NCBI GenBank assembly: GCA_050084985.1
Contig: JBITNC010000001.1
Span: 134,974,001-135,038,000, forward strand
DNA from: Nageia nagi
Taxonomy: Eukaryota; Pinophyta
Direction of reading: 5' to 3'
DNA length: 64,000 nt
Shown here: piece after piece, positions 1-11,155 of the stretch
Numbering within the stretch: position 1 is the first letter of the stretch
Layout: every line of letters begins with the position of its first letter
Made by a program: the position numbers and the translations under genes
The notes under the pieces: generated by a model
The model's database searches: none
Seen by the model: only the letters and a program-made list of their open reading frames with translations
What the model was told of the DNA's origin: nothing

Positions 1-1218
1 GAAATCTAGAGGGGCCTGGGTGTAGGAGAAGGTGAAGTCACGAAGAGCTTGAGTAAAATAATCATGCACACAAGATGGCCAGATTTCAAAGACAGGGTCC
101 TAGGTTGTCCCTATGATACATGGAGGCTACTATATTGCTCTCATAGGTGCCAAAAGGTAAACATGTCAAGCCAGGGGTTACAAAGTTAGAGAAGATGGAC
201 AAGTTCGAGTGCACCTGAAGAGCATAGAGGCGTGGTGTTATAGTTGTAACAATTTAATATAATTTAATTTTATTGCAGTTTATTTTAAATTTGGATTTCA
301 AAGAATTTTTAAATTTGGTTCAGCCTTATGACGAATGAGGATTTGCTCCCACAAGTGTTGGAACAAATCTTGTAACACCATGTTGCAATTTCTTATTGGA
401 CCATATTTTATTTTCTCGAAGAATGCATTAGGGTTAAGACAACACTTAGGGTTGCCATAAAAAAACTATAAATAGCCCTTAAGGGCTCATTTGTTACGGT
501 TAGACATTTTGCAATTTGAAGACTTTTGCATATTTTCTTGCTAATACACAAAGTTTCTTTCAAATTGTGAATGTGGTGTACTTGTAATTGATCACTATTT
601 GCTCTCATGTGTTGCAACTTTGAATGGTGAATGAATGTTAATGATCCTTGGTGAATACTATTGCTATCCTTTGCTCCTTCGACTCACTTGGTGCATTTCA
701 TAAATCTTTATAAGGTGGATGAAATAACATTGCATATCTCTTGAAGTGGTTGAAGTAGTATTGTGTAGGCAATAATTCATATTTTGCATTGTAGGCATAT
801 GCATCTTGGAATGGCTCCGCTCTGTTGCTTACTATAGGGACTTTAACCCGTTTGTCTTGGACTACCTTCACTCAATCACTCACTGTCTTTGCCATAGCTT
901 CACGCTCCTTCCACTTGACCATTCGTGTTGTTGGCTAGTGGGACGGATTTAGAATGCATGGAACCTACATCGAGCCCTAATAAGTCGACTTCCAATACCC
1001 TACATAAGATTGTGAGTACACATGCGTTTGTTCCATCCTTGTACCCACCATCTATCCATCTTTTTTCTTTTATTTTTCACTTTCTTTGCGCAACCTTTCG
1101 CACCCTTTTTTATTTTAGTATTTTTGGAAGCAACCTTGTCTAGCCATAAAGATAATCCGAGTCCTTGAGAAACAAATGGTATTTGTGTTGGTGGAAGCTT
1201 CAAACATCTTAGCCGTTC
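1..1218 (+). mobile_element. Long LTR of gypsy element 2, left part
   Basis: Non-coding DNA that aligns along its length with 36000-37170, for example the shared stretches around 75-95, 335-354 and 885-945, so it is a dispersed repeat. A TATA box (ctataaatag, 466-475) lies about 110 bp after a 20-nt block, ATGAGGATTTGCTCCCACAA (335-354), that recurs exactly at 36280-36299 and inverted at 30764-30783. This is the layout of an LTR promoter on the plus strand. The repeat is interrupted at 1218 by a chromovirus and resumes at 7216. The true left end lies outside the window. Short reading frames here are low-complexity and not believed. Confidence 0.75.
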
Positions 1219-1627
1219 TGATACGATGCTACAAATACGAAAGGGAAATATTGCAAAAATGTAAATGAATATCGATTTGAACAAGAAAATGACAACTAAT
1301 CTAATGGAAATAATAGAGCATGCATTGATAATAGAACACGAAATAGCAACAATAAGCAGATAAGGATAGGATTTTACTTAGTAGTAACATAATCATAGGC
1401 CGCTTCGAGGGGGCTACCTCCTTACAACTCCAAAATGAAAATAATGTTCAAGATCCATTTCTCTACACACTTTCGTCTATTTATAATATACTAACCCTAA
1501 CCCTAATAGTAATGCAAAATCGGGCCTAGCCCTTATAATCACAATATTACAGCTTACAATACAGGTTGACAATTTAATTAAAATAACTAATACTAACACT
1601 AAAATGTTAGGATATGGGATCCTAACA
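1219..1627 (-). repeat. 3' LTR of chromovirus
   Basis: This is the left copy in plus coordinates. On the minus strand it starts TGTTAGGATCCC and ends in ...ATCGTATCA. A reverse-strand TATAAATA lies near 1478-1485. It pairs with 6806-7215. Confidence 0.93.
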
Positions 1628-1643
1628 TGCCACCCCTCTTGGG
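1628..1643 (-). other. Polypurine tract of chromovirus
   Basis: Read on the minus strand this is a purine run (CCAAGAGGGGTGGCA) ending directly at the LTR start TGTTAGG. This is the expected plus-strand primer for reverse transcription. Confidence 0.85.
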
Positions 1644-1689
1644 ATGAAGCTTTGTCCTCAAAGCTTGAATTGTGGAAATTGTTGCTGCA

Positions 1690-1939
1690 GCTAATGAAGT
1701 ATTTCCCATGTTGCATCTTCAGGTGCCATGCCTTGCTACTGCATAAGGACTTCTATGATGGTGCGGTTATGAAGCTGTCGTGAACGTTGATCCAAAATTG
1801 CCTCAGGTATGATTGCCACTGATCCATCCTCCACCAACTTAGGTAATTGTGTTTGAACCTGAACCTTCGATCCGACCACTTTCTTGAGACAGGAGACATG
1901 AAACATTGGGTGAATCTTGGAAGAAGCAGGAAGCTTCAA
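1690..1939 (-). pseudogene. Integrase tail and chromodomain remnant
   Basis: The minus-strand frame from 1939 reads a typical post-integrase region (HPMFHVSCLKK) and ends in ...IIEVLMQ. After one stop codon it continues as QGMAPEDATWEILH. That pair of motifs is the C-terminal chromodomain of plant chromoviruses (the Reina/Tekay/Galadriel type, established knowledge), which targets integration to marked chromatin. The stop near 1735 (TAG) stands where family members have Trp, a simple G-to-A change. Assignment to the chromovirus branch rests mainly on this domain. Confidence 0.8.
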
Positions 1940-1963
1940 TTTGTATGTTGTTGGGCCAATGCG

Positions 1964-2821
1964 CTATAATACCTTGTAGGGATCATAAAACTTTGGGGCC
2001 AATTTTTGAGGGCCTTTTATTTTTAAGGATTTCTGGCGATAAGGTTGCAGCCTCAGAAAGACCATGTCATCTACTTGGAACTCCCTTTCGACACGTTGCT
2101 GATCAGCCTGTTGCTTCATACGGTGTTGGGCTATCTGAAGGTTATCCTTGAGCAAACTAAGAATATCATCCTAAGTGACTAATGCTGAGTCAACTGCCTG
2201 AACCTTTTTGGTACCTGCAACATACGAGGTGACCGTTGGTGGAGCTTGACCATACACTGCTTCACAGGGGGTCATCTTGCTGGCAGAATGATAAGATGTA
2301 TTATACCACCACTCAGCCAAGGGAAGCCATCGTACCCAATGCACAGGTTGTGCTGAAGCAAAACAGCGTAAATATGTTTCCAAATATTTGTTGACAATTC
2401 CAGTCTGACCATCAATTTGCAGGTGATATGTTGAGCTCATGTTTAGTTGGGTACCTTGCAGCTTGAAAAGCTCTTGCCAAAAATGGCTTGTAAAAGTGGG
2501 ATCACGGTCACTGACAATCATCTCTGACATGCCATGTAGTTTAAAAATTGTATCTAGGAATAATTGTGCCACTGTCACTGCCTTGTAGGGATGAGCCAAT
2601 GAACCAAAATGAACATATTTGGATAACCGATCAACCACTAGTAGAATAACTGATTTACCATTGGATTGAGGAAGGCCTTCAATGAAATCCATCGAGATAT
2701 CGGTCCATGTACGATTAGGTATCGGAAGAGGCTGAAGGAGTCCCGAAGTACCCACTATCTCACCCTTTTGTCGTTGACACACATCACAAGCTGCCACAAC
2801 CTGCTTGATATCCAATTTCAT
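1964..2821 (-). pseudogene. Chromovirus integrase, one catalytic residue lost
   Basis: The frame 2821-2171 reads the integrase core. The HHCC zinc-finger end (CDVCQRQKG) comes first, then the first Asp in TDISMDFIEGLP and the second Asp in VSDRDPTFTS. The third catalytic residue should be Glu in the DGQTExVN motif. Here it is Gly (codon at 2399-2401), so strand transfer should be abolished. The remaining core (LETYLRCF, WLPLAEWWYNTSYH, MTPCEAVYG) is well preserved. The frame continues after a break at 2155-1964 with the tail region. Confidence 0.9.
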
Positions 2822-3019
2822 ACTTGCCCAATAGAACGATTATGCCACCTGTTTATACGTTTTCAGAAATCCGTCATGTCCTGATGTAGGTGTGGAGTAC
2901 AATTCGACAAGTATTTCTGATTTACATTTTGAAGGAGACGATAACAAAATTCGGCCTTTGAATCTCAAAATACCATCATGTCATGTGTGGTGTGGTTTAC
3001 TCGTGGGATCTTGAGTGAT

Positions 3020-3682
3020 TTATTTTAACAATTCTTGGATGGAGCTATCCTCTGTCCACTCCTGTTTAACTTTATCCAACCATTGAGGAATATGAGACGA
3101 GAGAGCTTGCAGTGCTACCTGATCTTCAAATTTTCTGGACAGAGCATCGGCAACCACATTCTCTTTACCTTTACGGTATACTATCTCATAATCAGACCCC
3201 AGTAGTTTGGTCATCCATTTTTGTTGCTCGGGCGTAGAAATACGTTGCTCAATAAAAAATTTCAATCTATGATGATCCGTTAGGATGATGAAATGGCGGC
3301 AATTGAGATATGGTCTCTAGCGTTGAACTGCATGAATGATGGCAAACATTTCTTTTTCATAGGTGGATTTACCCAAATTTTTACCAAAGAGTGCTCTACT
3401 AGTGAACGCCAAGGGACGTCCCTCCTGCATCAATACTGCCCCGATTCCTACTCCACAAGCATCACTTTCTATCACAAAGGCTTTAGAAAACTTTGGCATT
3501 GCCAATATCGGGGTGGTACACATTGCATCCTTGAGCTTAAGGAAAGCTGCCTCAGCTTGAGGGGACCATTGGAATGCATTCTTTTTCAACAACATTGTTA
3601 GAGGTGCTGCAATGTTACCATAATCTTTCACAAATTTTCTATAATAGCCTGTCAACCCGAAGAATTCTCGGAGATTTTTCAA
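3020..3682 (-). pseudogene. Chromovirus RNase H
   Basis: Two minus-strand frames (3682-3317 and 3265-3020) carry the RT connection and RNase H: GLTGYYRKFVKDY, then FVIESDACGVGIGAVLMQ with the first catalytic Asp, PLAFTSRAL, and STYEKEMFAIIHAVQRW-type text. The second frame gives the Asp-containing end (VADALSRK). A frame interruption separates them near 3270-3316. The domain degrades template RNA during reverse transcription. Confidence 0.88.
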
Positions 3683-3697
3683 AGATGTAGGAATAGA

Positions 3698-4300
3698 CTA
3701 GTTCTGCGTGTCAGTAATCTTATGTGGATCCACCTTAACTCCTTTTTTGGATATAATATGGCCTAAGTAGTCAATTTCTCTCTTGCTGAATGAACATTTG
3801 GATTTTTTTGCATATAGCTGATGTTCCCTCAAAATTTGTAAGGTTTGGTTGTGTGCTTGCCATGTCTCACTGTAGATCAAGATATCATCAAAGAAAACTA
3901 AAATGAACTTTTTGAGGAACGGACGAAACACCTGATTCATTAAACTCTAAAATGTGGATGGAGCATTTGTGAGGCCAAAAGGCATGACCAAGAACTCATA
4001 ATGGTTCTCATGGGTGCGAAATGCAGTTTTTGGTATATCCTTCTCCTTGAGGCGGATTTGGTGATACCCAGATGCATGTCCAACTTGGAAAAATATCTTG
4101 CCCCATGCAGTTCATCCAATAATTCATCAATGATCGGTATTGGAAATTTGTTCTTGATGGTAATTTTGTTGAGGGCCTTGAAATCCACACACATATGCCA
4201 CAAGCCATCTTTCTTACGAACCAATATGACTGGAGAAGAATATGGGCTTATGCTAGGTCAGATTATTCCATCCAATAGTTCCTGAACCAATTTTTCAATT
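3698..4300 (-). pseudogene. Chromovirus reverse transcriptase
   Basis: Frames 4224-3940 and 3940-3698 on the minus strand read VRKKDGLWHMCVDFKALNK, then [19 protein letters not shown]. After a frameshift near 4060 the text is recovered in another frame. The catalytic motif FFDDILIYS (near 3875-3895) is intact, followed by LGHIISKKGVKVDP. Upstream text at 4626-4390 (the HPILSKHAHAFEEPTGLPP region) links protease to polymerase. Confidence 0.9.
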
Positions 4301-4647
4301 TCATTTTTTTGTAAACAAGGATACTGATAAGGACGAATGTTTGGTGGTTGACTTCCTGGCACCAACTGGATATCATGATCATGAGATCGCTAGGGTGGTA
4401 AGCCCGTTGGTTCCTCAAAGGCATGTGCATGCTTACTTAAGATGGGATGTAGGTCCTTAGGCTCTGTGACTTCAGATTCGGTGATTGCTAAAGAGTATAA
4501 TTGTGCCAGCATTCCCTTCCCAATTTTTCGTAGGATCTTTTCCATACGATGGGAGCTCACAATTTGTGAAGGTCCAACCTGTAATCCCCTGAGAGTATGC
4601 TCTTGTTCGGCTATCTTGAAGGTCATCCATAGCTCTGCAAAATTCCA

Positions 4648-4971
4648 CTACACGGTGCCCAAAGTCCTCAGCCATTGCACCCCCAAAACTATATCACATC
4701 CCCCAAGTGGTAAAGCGTACATATCGCTTTTCAAAGTATAGTGGCCCATGCTCAGTTTGACATTTTGACATGTGCCTTTACATGTTATTTTTCCTCTATT
4801 ACCAACCATAACCTCAAAATTATTTGTAGGGTGAATGTAATAGTCAGCAATCTTAGCCACCCGTAGATCAATGAAATTATGAGTACTTCCCGAATCCAAC
4901 AATATGATGAGAGTGCGCTTTTTAAAAAACCCTTTGACCTTCATAGTTTGTGGGGTAGTAATTCCTGCCAA
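4648..4971 (-). pseudogene. Chromovirus aspartic protease
   Basis: The minus-strand frame holds LIILLDSGSTHNFID, the DSG active-site loop of a retrotransposon pepsin-like protease, then a second flap and C-terminal text, GGCDIVLGVQWLRTLG. The protease would cleave the Gag-Pol polyprotein. It lies between the zinc knuckle and the reverse transcriptase as expected. Confidence 0.88.
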
Positions 4972-5094
4972 TGCACTGTAAGAGATAACCGGTGCTTTCT
5001 CATCTGGAATTTCCTCTGTAGCCTTTTCGGGTGCACTCTCATATTCCTCCCACTAGGAGCATCAACATCAAGCAAATATAACTTTTGTTGAGTA

Positions 5095-6039
5095 CAACGA
5101 TGACCATGAACAAATTTCATCACAATTATAGCACAAACCTTTCTTTCGACGCTCTTCCATTTCCTCCTACGTCAACTTCTTAGTTTGCATTGTGCGATTT
5201 GGTGGTGGGGCACTTGTGTTATTAGAGGAATGGGAATTATTATGTGTCTTTGTGAATGGGGGCCTTACATTTCGTCGATAAGCACTGGCCTTATCTTCAG
5301 CAAGCTTTGCCAAAACAATAGCATCCATCATAGTTTTGGGATTAAACATTTTGACTTCTGGTTTAATTTCTTCTTTTAATCCACTGATAAAACAACTTGT
5401 GAAAAATGTGTCATCCAATCCCTCTGTGTGATTTGCTAGTTTCTCAAATTGATTTTGGCATTCTTTGACTGTTGTGGTTTGACGTAACTTGGTCAATGCC
5501 CCTGTGAAATCTTCATAGTCATTAGGACCAAAACGGATCAATAATTGTTGACTAAATTCATCCCATGAAGGAGCAGGTCGAGTTTTTGAGTACCATTGGT
5601 TCCATTGGAGAGCCTCACAGTCCAAATGAAAAGTTGTCATGTGCACCTTCAAATCTTCTGGAATTTGGTTCAATGTAAAATACTGTTCGGACTTATAAAT
5701 CCAGCCAATGGGATCATCTCTATCAAATCGGGGAAAATTCAATTTGGTTGTGCGGGGAAGAATGAAACCACCTTGTTGGCCTTGAAAGTTATGATGATAC
5801 CCTTGTGGATTTCCTAACTGCCCTGATTGTTGTGAATTGGATACATTGTTGGTATGACTGATACTTAGTTGGACATTGTCACATTTATTGTCAATGGTTT
5901 GTATTTGGGTCTGTAGTTGTCAGATTTCAGCCCTGAATGTGCTGATAAGTGTATCTGCCATTTGTTGGATCATAGTCTGAAATGTCATCATGGTAGGATC
6001 AGCTTGTGTTGTTGTTTGGGATCTTGTCTCAGGTGCCAT
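5095..6039 (-). pseudogene. Chromovirus gag with zinc knuckle
   Basis: A start ATG at 6039 opens a frame (MAPETRSQTTTQ...) that runs to 5167 with one in-frame TGA near 5917. It contains the Retrotrans_gag core: FPRFDRDDPIGWIYKSEQYF, WNQWYSKTRPAPSWDEF and LTKLRQTTTVKECQNQFEKL. After a stop a CCHC zinc knuckle remnant (CYNCDE...GHRC) appears near 5095-5130, interrupted by a one-base shift. Gag would form the particle and the knuckle would bind RNA. Confidence 0.88.
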
Positions 6040-6791
6040 TTCTGGAAATTGCTATTTCTGAAATTGTTTTTTGGAAATTGCTATTTTTAGAAACTACCCG
6101 AAAAAGTGTATGGGTGTAATATACCAAAATGATCATCTTGAAAAGACGATCGTAATGGGCTAGGTCTCCCGATGATGATTTTCGAACTCCCGGACTGTTT
6201 TTTTACGTCTGTGGGTTTGTTTACTTTTGTTAACAAATGCTGAAACATTACAGATTTTTAGTTATTTAGCTCTGAAGGTTTTGCTGCCTTTGAATTGCTA
6301 TTTTTGGCAGCTCTAAAAAACTGCAAGTCATACATTCTGCCTCCCGATTCAAGGTTTTTTGTGTGAAGGAATGATTCTAGGGTAAGGATTATCTGTTTTG
6401 TAAGCTTGTCTAAACACGCCTCCTATCCAACTTTCGTAAGAAAAGAGGTTGCAGAGATGGCTTCTGTGACAAGTAACTTTCCAGCGGCACTTGCTGGTGC
6501 ACTATAGTTTACAGACGGTCAACACAGCTTCCTACCTAGTTTCTATTTATAGCCTAGATAGTCTTCGATATACCTTTCAGTACGTGAAGTTCGATTCTAT
6601 ATAGGGCTCTGTTTGAGGCTTGGGTATTGGTGTAGAGTTTTTTGCACTTCACTTCACATAGCTTTATGGGCAAGTGTGCTTAGCCAAAAATGACAGATCC
6701 TCTTGGATATTTTAAAACCCCCGGTACAGGGTTTCTAGCTTAGATCTTTAAGAATTTTTTTTTTTCCTGCAGCAGAATGGCCTTGGAAAGA
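6040..6791 (-). other. Chromovirus 5' leader
   Basis: About 750 bp between the primer-binding site and the gag ATG. No reading frame is convincing. It includes a near-homopolymer T tract near 6757-6765. It is the untranslated leader, where packaging signals would lie. Confidence 0.6.
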
Positions 6792-6803
6792 GCTCTGATA
6801 CCA
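6792..6803 (-). other. Primer-binding site, initiator Met tRNA
   Basis: On the minus strand this reads TGGTATCAGAGC, the standard complement of the 3' end of plant initiator Met tRNA. It lies two bases inside the 5' LTR. Confidence 0.95.
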
Positions 6804-6805
6804 GA

Positions 6806-7215
6806 TGATATGATGCTACAAATATGAAAGGGAAATATTGCAGAAATGTAAACGAATATCGATTTGAACAGGAAAATAACAACTAATCTAATGGAAATAA
6901 CAAAGCATGCACTGATAATAGAATACGAAATAGCAACAATAAGCAGATAAGGATAGGATTTTATTGAATAGTAACAGAATCACAGGCCTCTTCGGGGGGC
7001 CTACCTCCTTACCACTCCAAAAGTGAAAATAATGTTCAAGATTCATTTCTCCACATACTTCCGCTTATTTATAATATACTAACCCTAATCCTAATAGTAA
7101 TGCAAAATCAGGCCCCGCCCTTACAATCACAATATTACGGTTTACAATATAGGCTGACAATTTAATTAAAATAACTAATACTAACACTAAAATGTTAGGA
7201 TATGGGATCCTAACA
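6806..7215 (-). repeat. 5' LTR of chromovirus
   Basis: This is the right copy in plus coordinates, TG...CA on the minus strand, flanked by CGTTC at 7216-7220. A reverse TATAAATA lies near 7066-7073. Differences from 1219-1627 are mainly C/T and G/A. Confidence 0.93.
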
Positions 7216-7519
7216 CGTTCTTTGAGTTTTATTCTTGCAAACCCTAGGAGAGAGACCTTTGGGGTAACCAGTCCCCATAACGAGAAGGGGTAACTTGTCT
7301 TTGTATTTAGTCAGTGTTGTTTCTTAGTAGTACTTGAACAAGCTAGGACCTAAGAGAGACCCAATCGGGTGCAACTTGAGGCGTAGAAAGAATCAGCCTA
7401 AGCTAAGAGAAGAGCAATACTCTCAAGAATCCAACAAAGCTTTGATTTAAGTTCTCGAGGATACTTCCACCTCAACTTCATCCGATACGTCCTTCACTAG
7501 TCCCAGCTCTCCAAGACAC
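7216..7519 (+). mobile_element. Right part of split LTR and leader of gypsy element 2
   Basis: The text ggggtaaccagtccccata near 7260-7280 matches 37210-37230, so the LTR resumes after the chromovirus insertion. Similarity to the 37 kb copy fades after about 7305, which probably marks the LTR end and the start of the leader. No clear tRNA primer-binding site was found by eye. Confidence 0.65.
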
Positions 7520-9384
7520 TTGGTTCTATTTTTGAATTCCACACAACCAGGTGCTGCACCACAACAAGCTTTTCAATCACAAGCCATTACTTCATCTCAA
7601 GTGATTATTCTGTTCATTGCACAACAAAGGAACATGGCAACAAATCCCCTAGCTTGGTTGAGGGCAAGTCCTATCAGTGTTGTTGAAGAGCAACATGAAT
7701 TGCCAAAGAACCATGAACAACATTTTCAGAAGGACAATCCTGATAGTCTGACATCAGCAGTTCCACTTCCAGTCTTACATTGGCACTCCTACAAGGTTGT
7801 ATGTTGAGCACGAAGATGTGGCTTGTAGGGTGTTCCCATCCATGTTAGAGGGACGGGCTAAAGACTAGTACATCAGCCTGACGTCGAGGTCCATCATGTC
7901 ATGAGGAGTAGAAGAAGCCTTCTTGCAAAGATTTCAGGTGCCTCTAGACCTAGATGTGTTGTACCAACAATTTGTGAACATAAAGAAGTTCCCAAACGAA
8001 CCCATGAGGAATTCGATGACAGATTTCATAAGACCCATTCTAAGTTGGTAGAACCACATACTATCGACCGAGATGTGGTGGTTCAAATGTATTTTAGGGC
8101 ACTTATCCGTTCACAACAACATTTATACCGAGAGAACCTAACATCCGAACCTTGCAACAAGCTTATGTTGCGGCAACCTATATGGAGCGACAACTTCAAC
8201 AAAATATTGAAGGGGAACGGGCTACAAATTTGATGCACTTGATTGGTGGCCTAAATCTTAATAGCACTCAGTCTTCGTCACAGCCAGGCTCTTTGAACAC
8301 CACACAGCCTCAACTCCCAAATATCCCTATGACTGCAAACGTCGTATAGCCAAACCTTTGGCTCTCATGTACACTACACACTGCACACCAACCGTATCCA
8401 ACGTCCCCAATCCTACTGCTTCCTCACAGCCCAAACTACTAAACACTGAGCTCTTGGGTCAAGTGTCACAACCATCTTATCGCAGCATCCCACAAACCTC
8501 CTCAAGCTAAGGGGATATTGGTAGCATTATACGCCAAATTCTTGGGCAGCCTGCCAATGATCCACATAATCAAGAACTTTCAAAAAAGGATGAAGAACTC
8601 GCTAAAAGGGAGCAAGAGTTGATTATGAGAGAGAGAGTTGGCGAGGAAGGAAAAGGACCAAAATGAAAACGGGGCACTATTGAACAATTTGGCCAACACT
8701 ATAAGCCAAGTGCAACCTAACGCGAGATTCAAACAGAACCAGACCCAAAATAACGAGCGCCCACGCAATCCTAACTTTTAGAGACCAAATAGATCATGGA
8801 ATATTGGCCCCAATAATGGTACTGGCAACATGCCTAATCTAATGGCGAAAAATAAGAACTCGTCTCAGCTTAACTACATGGATTTCTTAGGGATTGTGTA
8901 GGATACACAATGCAATACATTCAGAGGCAACTTGCAAAGTTCGTGGCTGCAATGAATGCACTACAACAAGAAATACAAAATTTTGAATTCATCCTGATGA
9001 AGCAACCCCTCAGAAAATCATGATGAGACCTTGATGTTTGAGGTTTACACTTAAAGGGATGACGAGATATAGGAGGATGAAATACCTGAACCCGCACCAG
9101 TGGCCTCAGAATCCATCTATGTTGCATTGGAAAATCCTAAGAGATTTGGGTATACCTTTAGAAGGGAGAGGTAGCCATTGACGGAACCTAATCCTCCTAA
9201 CAACATGCAAGTTCCACGTGACCTAGTATCCTTTAACAATCCACCTCTACCTGATCCAAACTCTCACCTTAGAAATGTTCAACCTCAACCAGAGAGAGCA
9301 GTCCCAAGTTAGGAGAAAGCCCCTACATGCTAGGAAAACACCTCACACCAAGCAAGAGATGTAGGAAAGGGTAAGAGACCAACA
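7520..9384 (+). pseudogene. Gag region of gypsy element 2
   Basis: Broken frames on the plus strand. Text around 7935-8350 reads a Gag core in three frames: LDLDVLYQQFVNIKKFPNEP, then EEFDDRFHKTHSKLVEPHT, and finally LQQAYVAATYMERQLQQNIEGERATNLM. At least two frameshifts are needed. Near 8590-8690 there is a charged, coiled-coil-like run (DEELAKREQEL) and a Gln/Asn-rich tail. No zinc knuckle was found. A solo LTR follows directly at 9385. Confidence 0.7.
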
Positions 9385-9885
9385 TGAGAGAATTAGCACT
9401 ACTCTAATTCCCAAGGTCCAAGACTATAGAAAGCTCAATCACATTCAACATGCAACATCTACAAGCTACTAACACATTCACACAATATGACACCAATATA
9501 ATGTGGTTCCTCCCTTCTTGGGAGTACATCCACAACTAGTTCTCTATTCTCAAGTATGCCCCTCTTACAACAATTCCTTCCTCTCTCCTACACAACCTAG
9601 TAGAGTAATCTTACTCCAAAACTTAGATGTGTTTACAAGAGGAGAGGCCCTCTATTTATAGCTTGAGAGCACCTCCCTAACCTCCCTTTAACCCAAGGGT
9701 AAGGTTAGGGTTACAATAAATGTGTGACCTAACTTTAACCTACCAACTAACCCCATGGTTAGGTCAAAGTCCACACATAATAAAGAATTCAATTAATCCC
9801 TTAAGGTATCTACATATCCTTTAAGTGATTAATTGAACTTACAAGGAGTTTAGATATTCACAATATTTCATTACAAATTCTAACA
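9385..9885 (-). mobile_element. Nested solo LTR with target duplication
   Basis: A 501-bp segment starting TGAGAG and ending CTAACA, flanked on both sides by CAACA (9380-9384 and 9886-9890). On the minus strand it begins TGTTAGAATTTG and has a TATA box (CTATAAATAGAG, near 9651-9662). No coding sequence is present, so this is an LTR left after recombination between the two LTRs of an inserted element. Confidence 0.88.
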
Positions 9886-9890
9886 CAACA

Positions 9891-10118
9891 GCATTCAATG
9901 ACGAATTCAACGACCTCTCTTATGACATCATTGAGATGCTGAGAAATAAGAAGGCCAATATCAACTTATTGGAAGCATTAGAAATAGATGAACTGCAAGA
10001 ACGGGTCATAGATTATCTCAAGGGAGTTTTTGATCGCAAGCAAAGATAGAGGAGTGCACCCAATGCCATCCAACCTACTTCTAACTCTAATGGAGATTCC
10101 TCTCCCACGCAGATTCAA
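9891..10118 (+). pseudogene. Gag-protease linker of gypsy element 2
   Basis: Plus-strand coding-like text (for example YDIIEMLRNKKANINLLEALEI, in segments) resumes exactly after the solo LTR, showing that the LTR interrupted a single older frame. No known domain. Confidence 0.55.
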
Positions 10119-10620
10119 ATGGCGCTGGATAAAGCTCAAACATACACACCTAGCCAAGCGATCCCTCCTTTCTTGGTCATTATGAGAGTGGCTGGGAAGA
10201 ACTTACACAATTGTATGATGGACTCGGGAGTCGGGGTAACATCATGCCCTTCTAGGTGTGTAATTCAAGGGATAGTCGAGTTGGGCGAGACACTAGTTAG
10301 GGTGGTGGGGATGATACACAACTTGCGAATCCATATTGCTTCAGGACCTTGGATAATAAGGGATATTGATGTTCAAGTTGTGCAGATTCCGCCAAAATAT
10401 GGCATGTTGCTCAGCCAGAACTGGTTAGACACATTGAATGGGTTTTGGTCTATAGATTTCAAGTACCTATGGTTGTCGTGGAGAGGAGTGTCAAATCAAA
10501 TTAGGGTTCAAAGAGAACCATACTTAAGGGATCTCATCACAAAGTACAACAAAACCAATCAGGTGGCCATGGTGGAGCAAGATTTAGGAGTGTATTGTTT
10601 TGATGTGATCGAGCCTTCTA
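10119..10620 (+). pseudogene. Aspartic protease of gypsy element 2
   Basis: The frame starting at 10119 contains NCMMDSGVGVTSCPS, with the DSG active-site triplet at 10221-10229, then IHIASGPWIIRDIDVQVVQIPPKYGMLLSQNWL, the long flap and C-terminal motif of this protease type. The Ala usual after DSG is Val here. The frame runs on without a stop into the RNase H domain, so protease and RNase H belong to one polyprotein. Confidence 0.8.
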
Positions 10621-10681
10621 TCACAAGTGACAACCATAACTCATGCCAACTCTCTACCCCCACAAAGAAGAAGGAATCGGA

Positions 10682-11155
10682 AACAAAATGTTGGGTCCTC
10701 AGGTTTGACGGATCCAAATCCAGGATGGGAGGCAGAACGGGGATTGAATTGCAAAACCCAAAGAAGAAGTATCAGGCTTCCTTTAGGCTTGAGTTCCCTG
10801 CACATGCAACACAACTAAGTATGAGGCCTTGATACAAGGAATGAAGATGGCATTGGCCAAGGGTGTTGAGAACCTCGTCGTGGTTGGAGATTCAGAGTTG
10901 GTTGTCAAGCAAGTTAAAAATCAGTATGAATACAAAGACACCCACCTAAACCAATATCGGTCAAGGGTATGGAGTCTTATGGAGGGCTTCAAAGCCTTCA
11001 ACATCAAAACTGTTTCCAAGAAGCATAATGTAGTGGTAGATTCATTAGCAGTGGCCGCAAGCACTTTCCAACCAGTGGGAGATAATAAGGTGAAAAAGTT
11101 TACAATTCAGATGCTATATACGCCCGTTGTGCCAGACAACATAGAGGCTATCTAG
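10682..11155 (+). pseudogene. Archaeal-type RNase H upstream of RT
   Basis: The text WVLRFDGSKS is followed, after one frameshift near 10815, by TKYEALIQGMKMALAKGVENL, VVGDSELVVKQVKNQY and VVVDSLAVAAST. The set Asp (10707-10709), Glu in KYEAL, Asp (10889-10891) and Asp in VVDSL (about 11039) is the D-E-D-D catalytic pattern of RNase HI, with the archaeal-like/RVT_3 flavour known from some plant gypsy elements. It lies between protease and reverse transcriptase, not after the polymerase. A second copy of its end is at 63369. Confidence 0.82.

Larger units (their letters stand above)
1219..7215 (-). mobile_element. Nearly full-length Ty3/gypsy chromovirus, nested, decayed
   Basis: Complete structure on the minus strand. 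Two ~410-bp LTRs (1219-1627 and 6806-7215) begin TG and end CA and are flanked by a 5-bp target duplication CGTTC (1214-1218 and 7216-7220). A primer-binding site matching initiator Met tRNA lies inside the right LTR, and a purine tract lies inside the left LTR. Domains in order are gag, zinc knuckle, protease, reverse transcriptase, RNase H, integrase and a chromodomain remnant. By eye the LTRs differ at roughly 9% of sites, mostly transitions, so the insertion is old. Stops and frameshifts occur in every domain, and the integrase has lost a catalytic residue. The element cannot move itself. It sits inside an older LTR. Confidence 0.93.

Noticed and set aside
1000-1284. 94-codon minus-strand frame rich in Lys
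   Set aside because: It crosses the junction between the older LTR and the chromovirus LTR, so it cannot be one ancestral gene.
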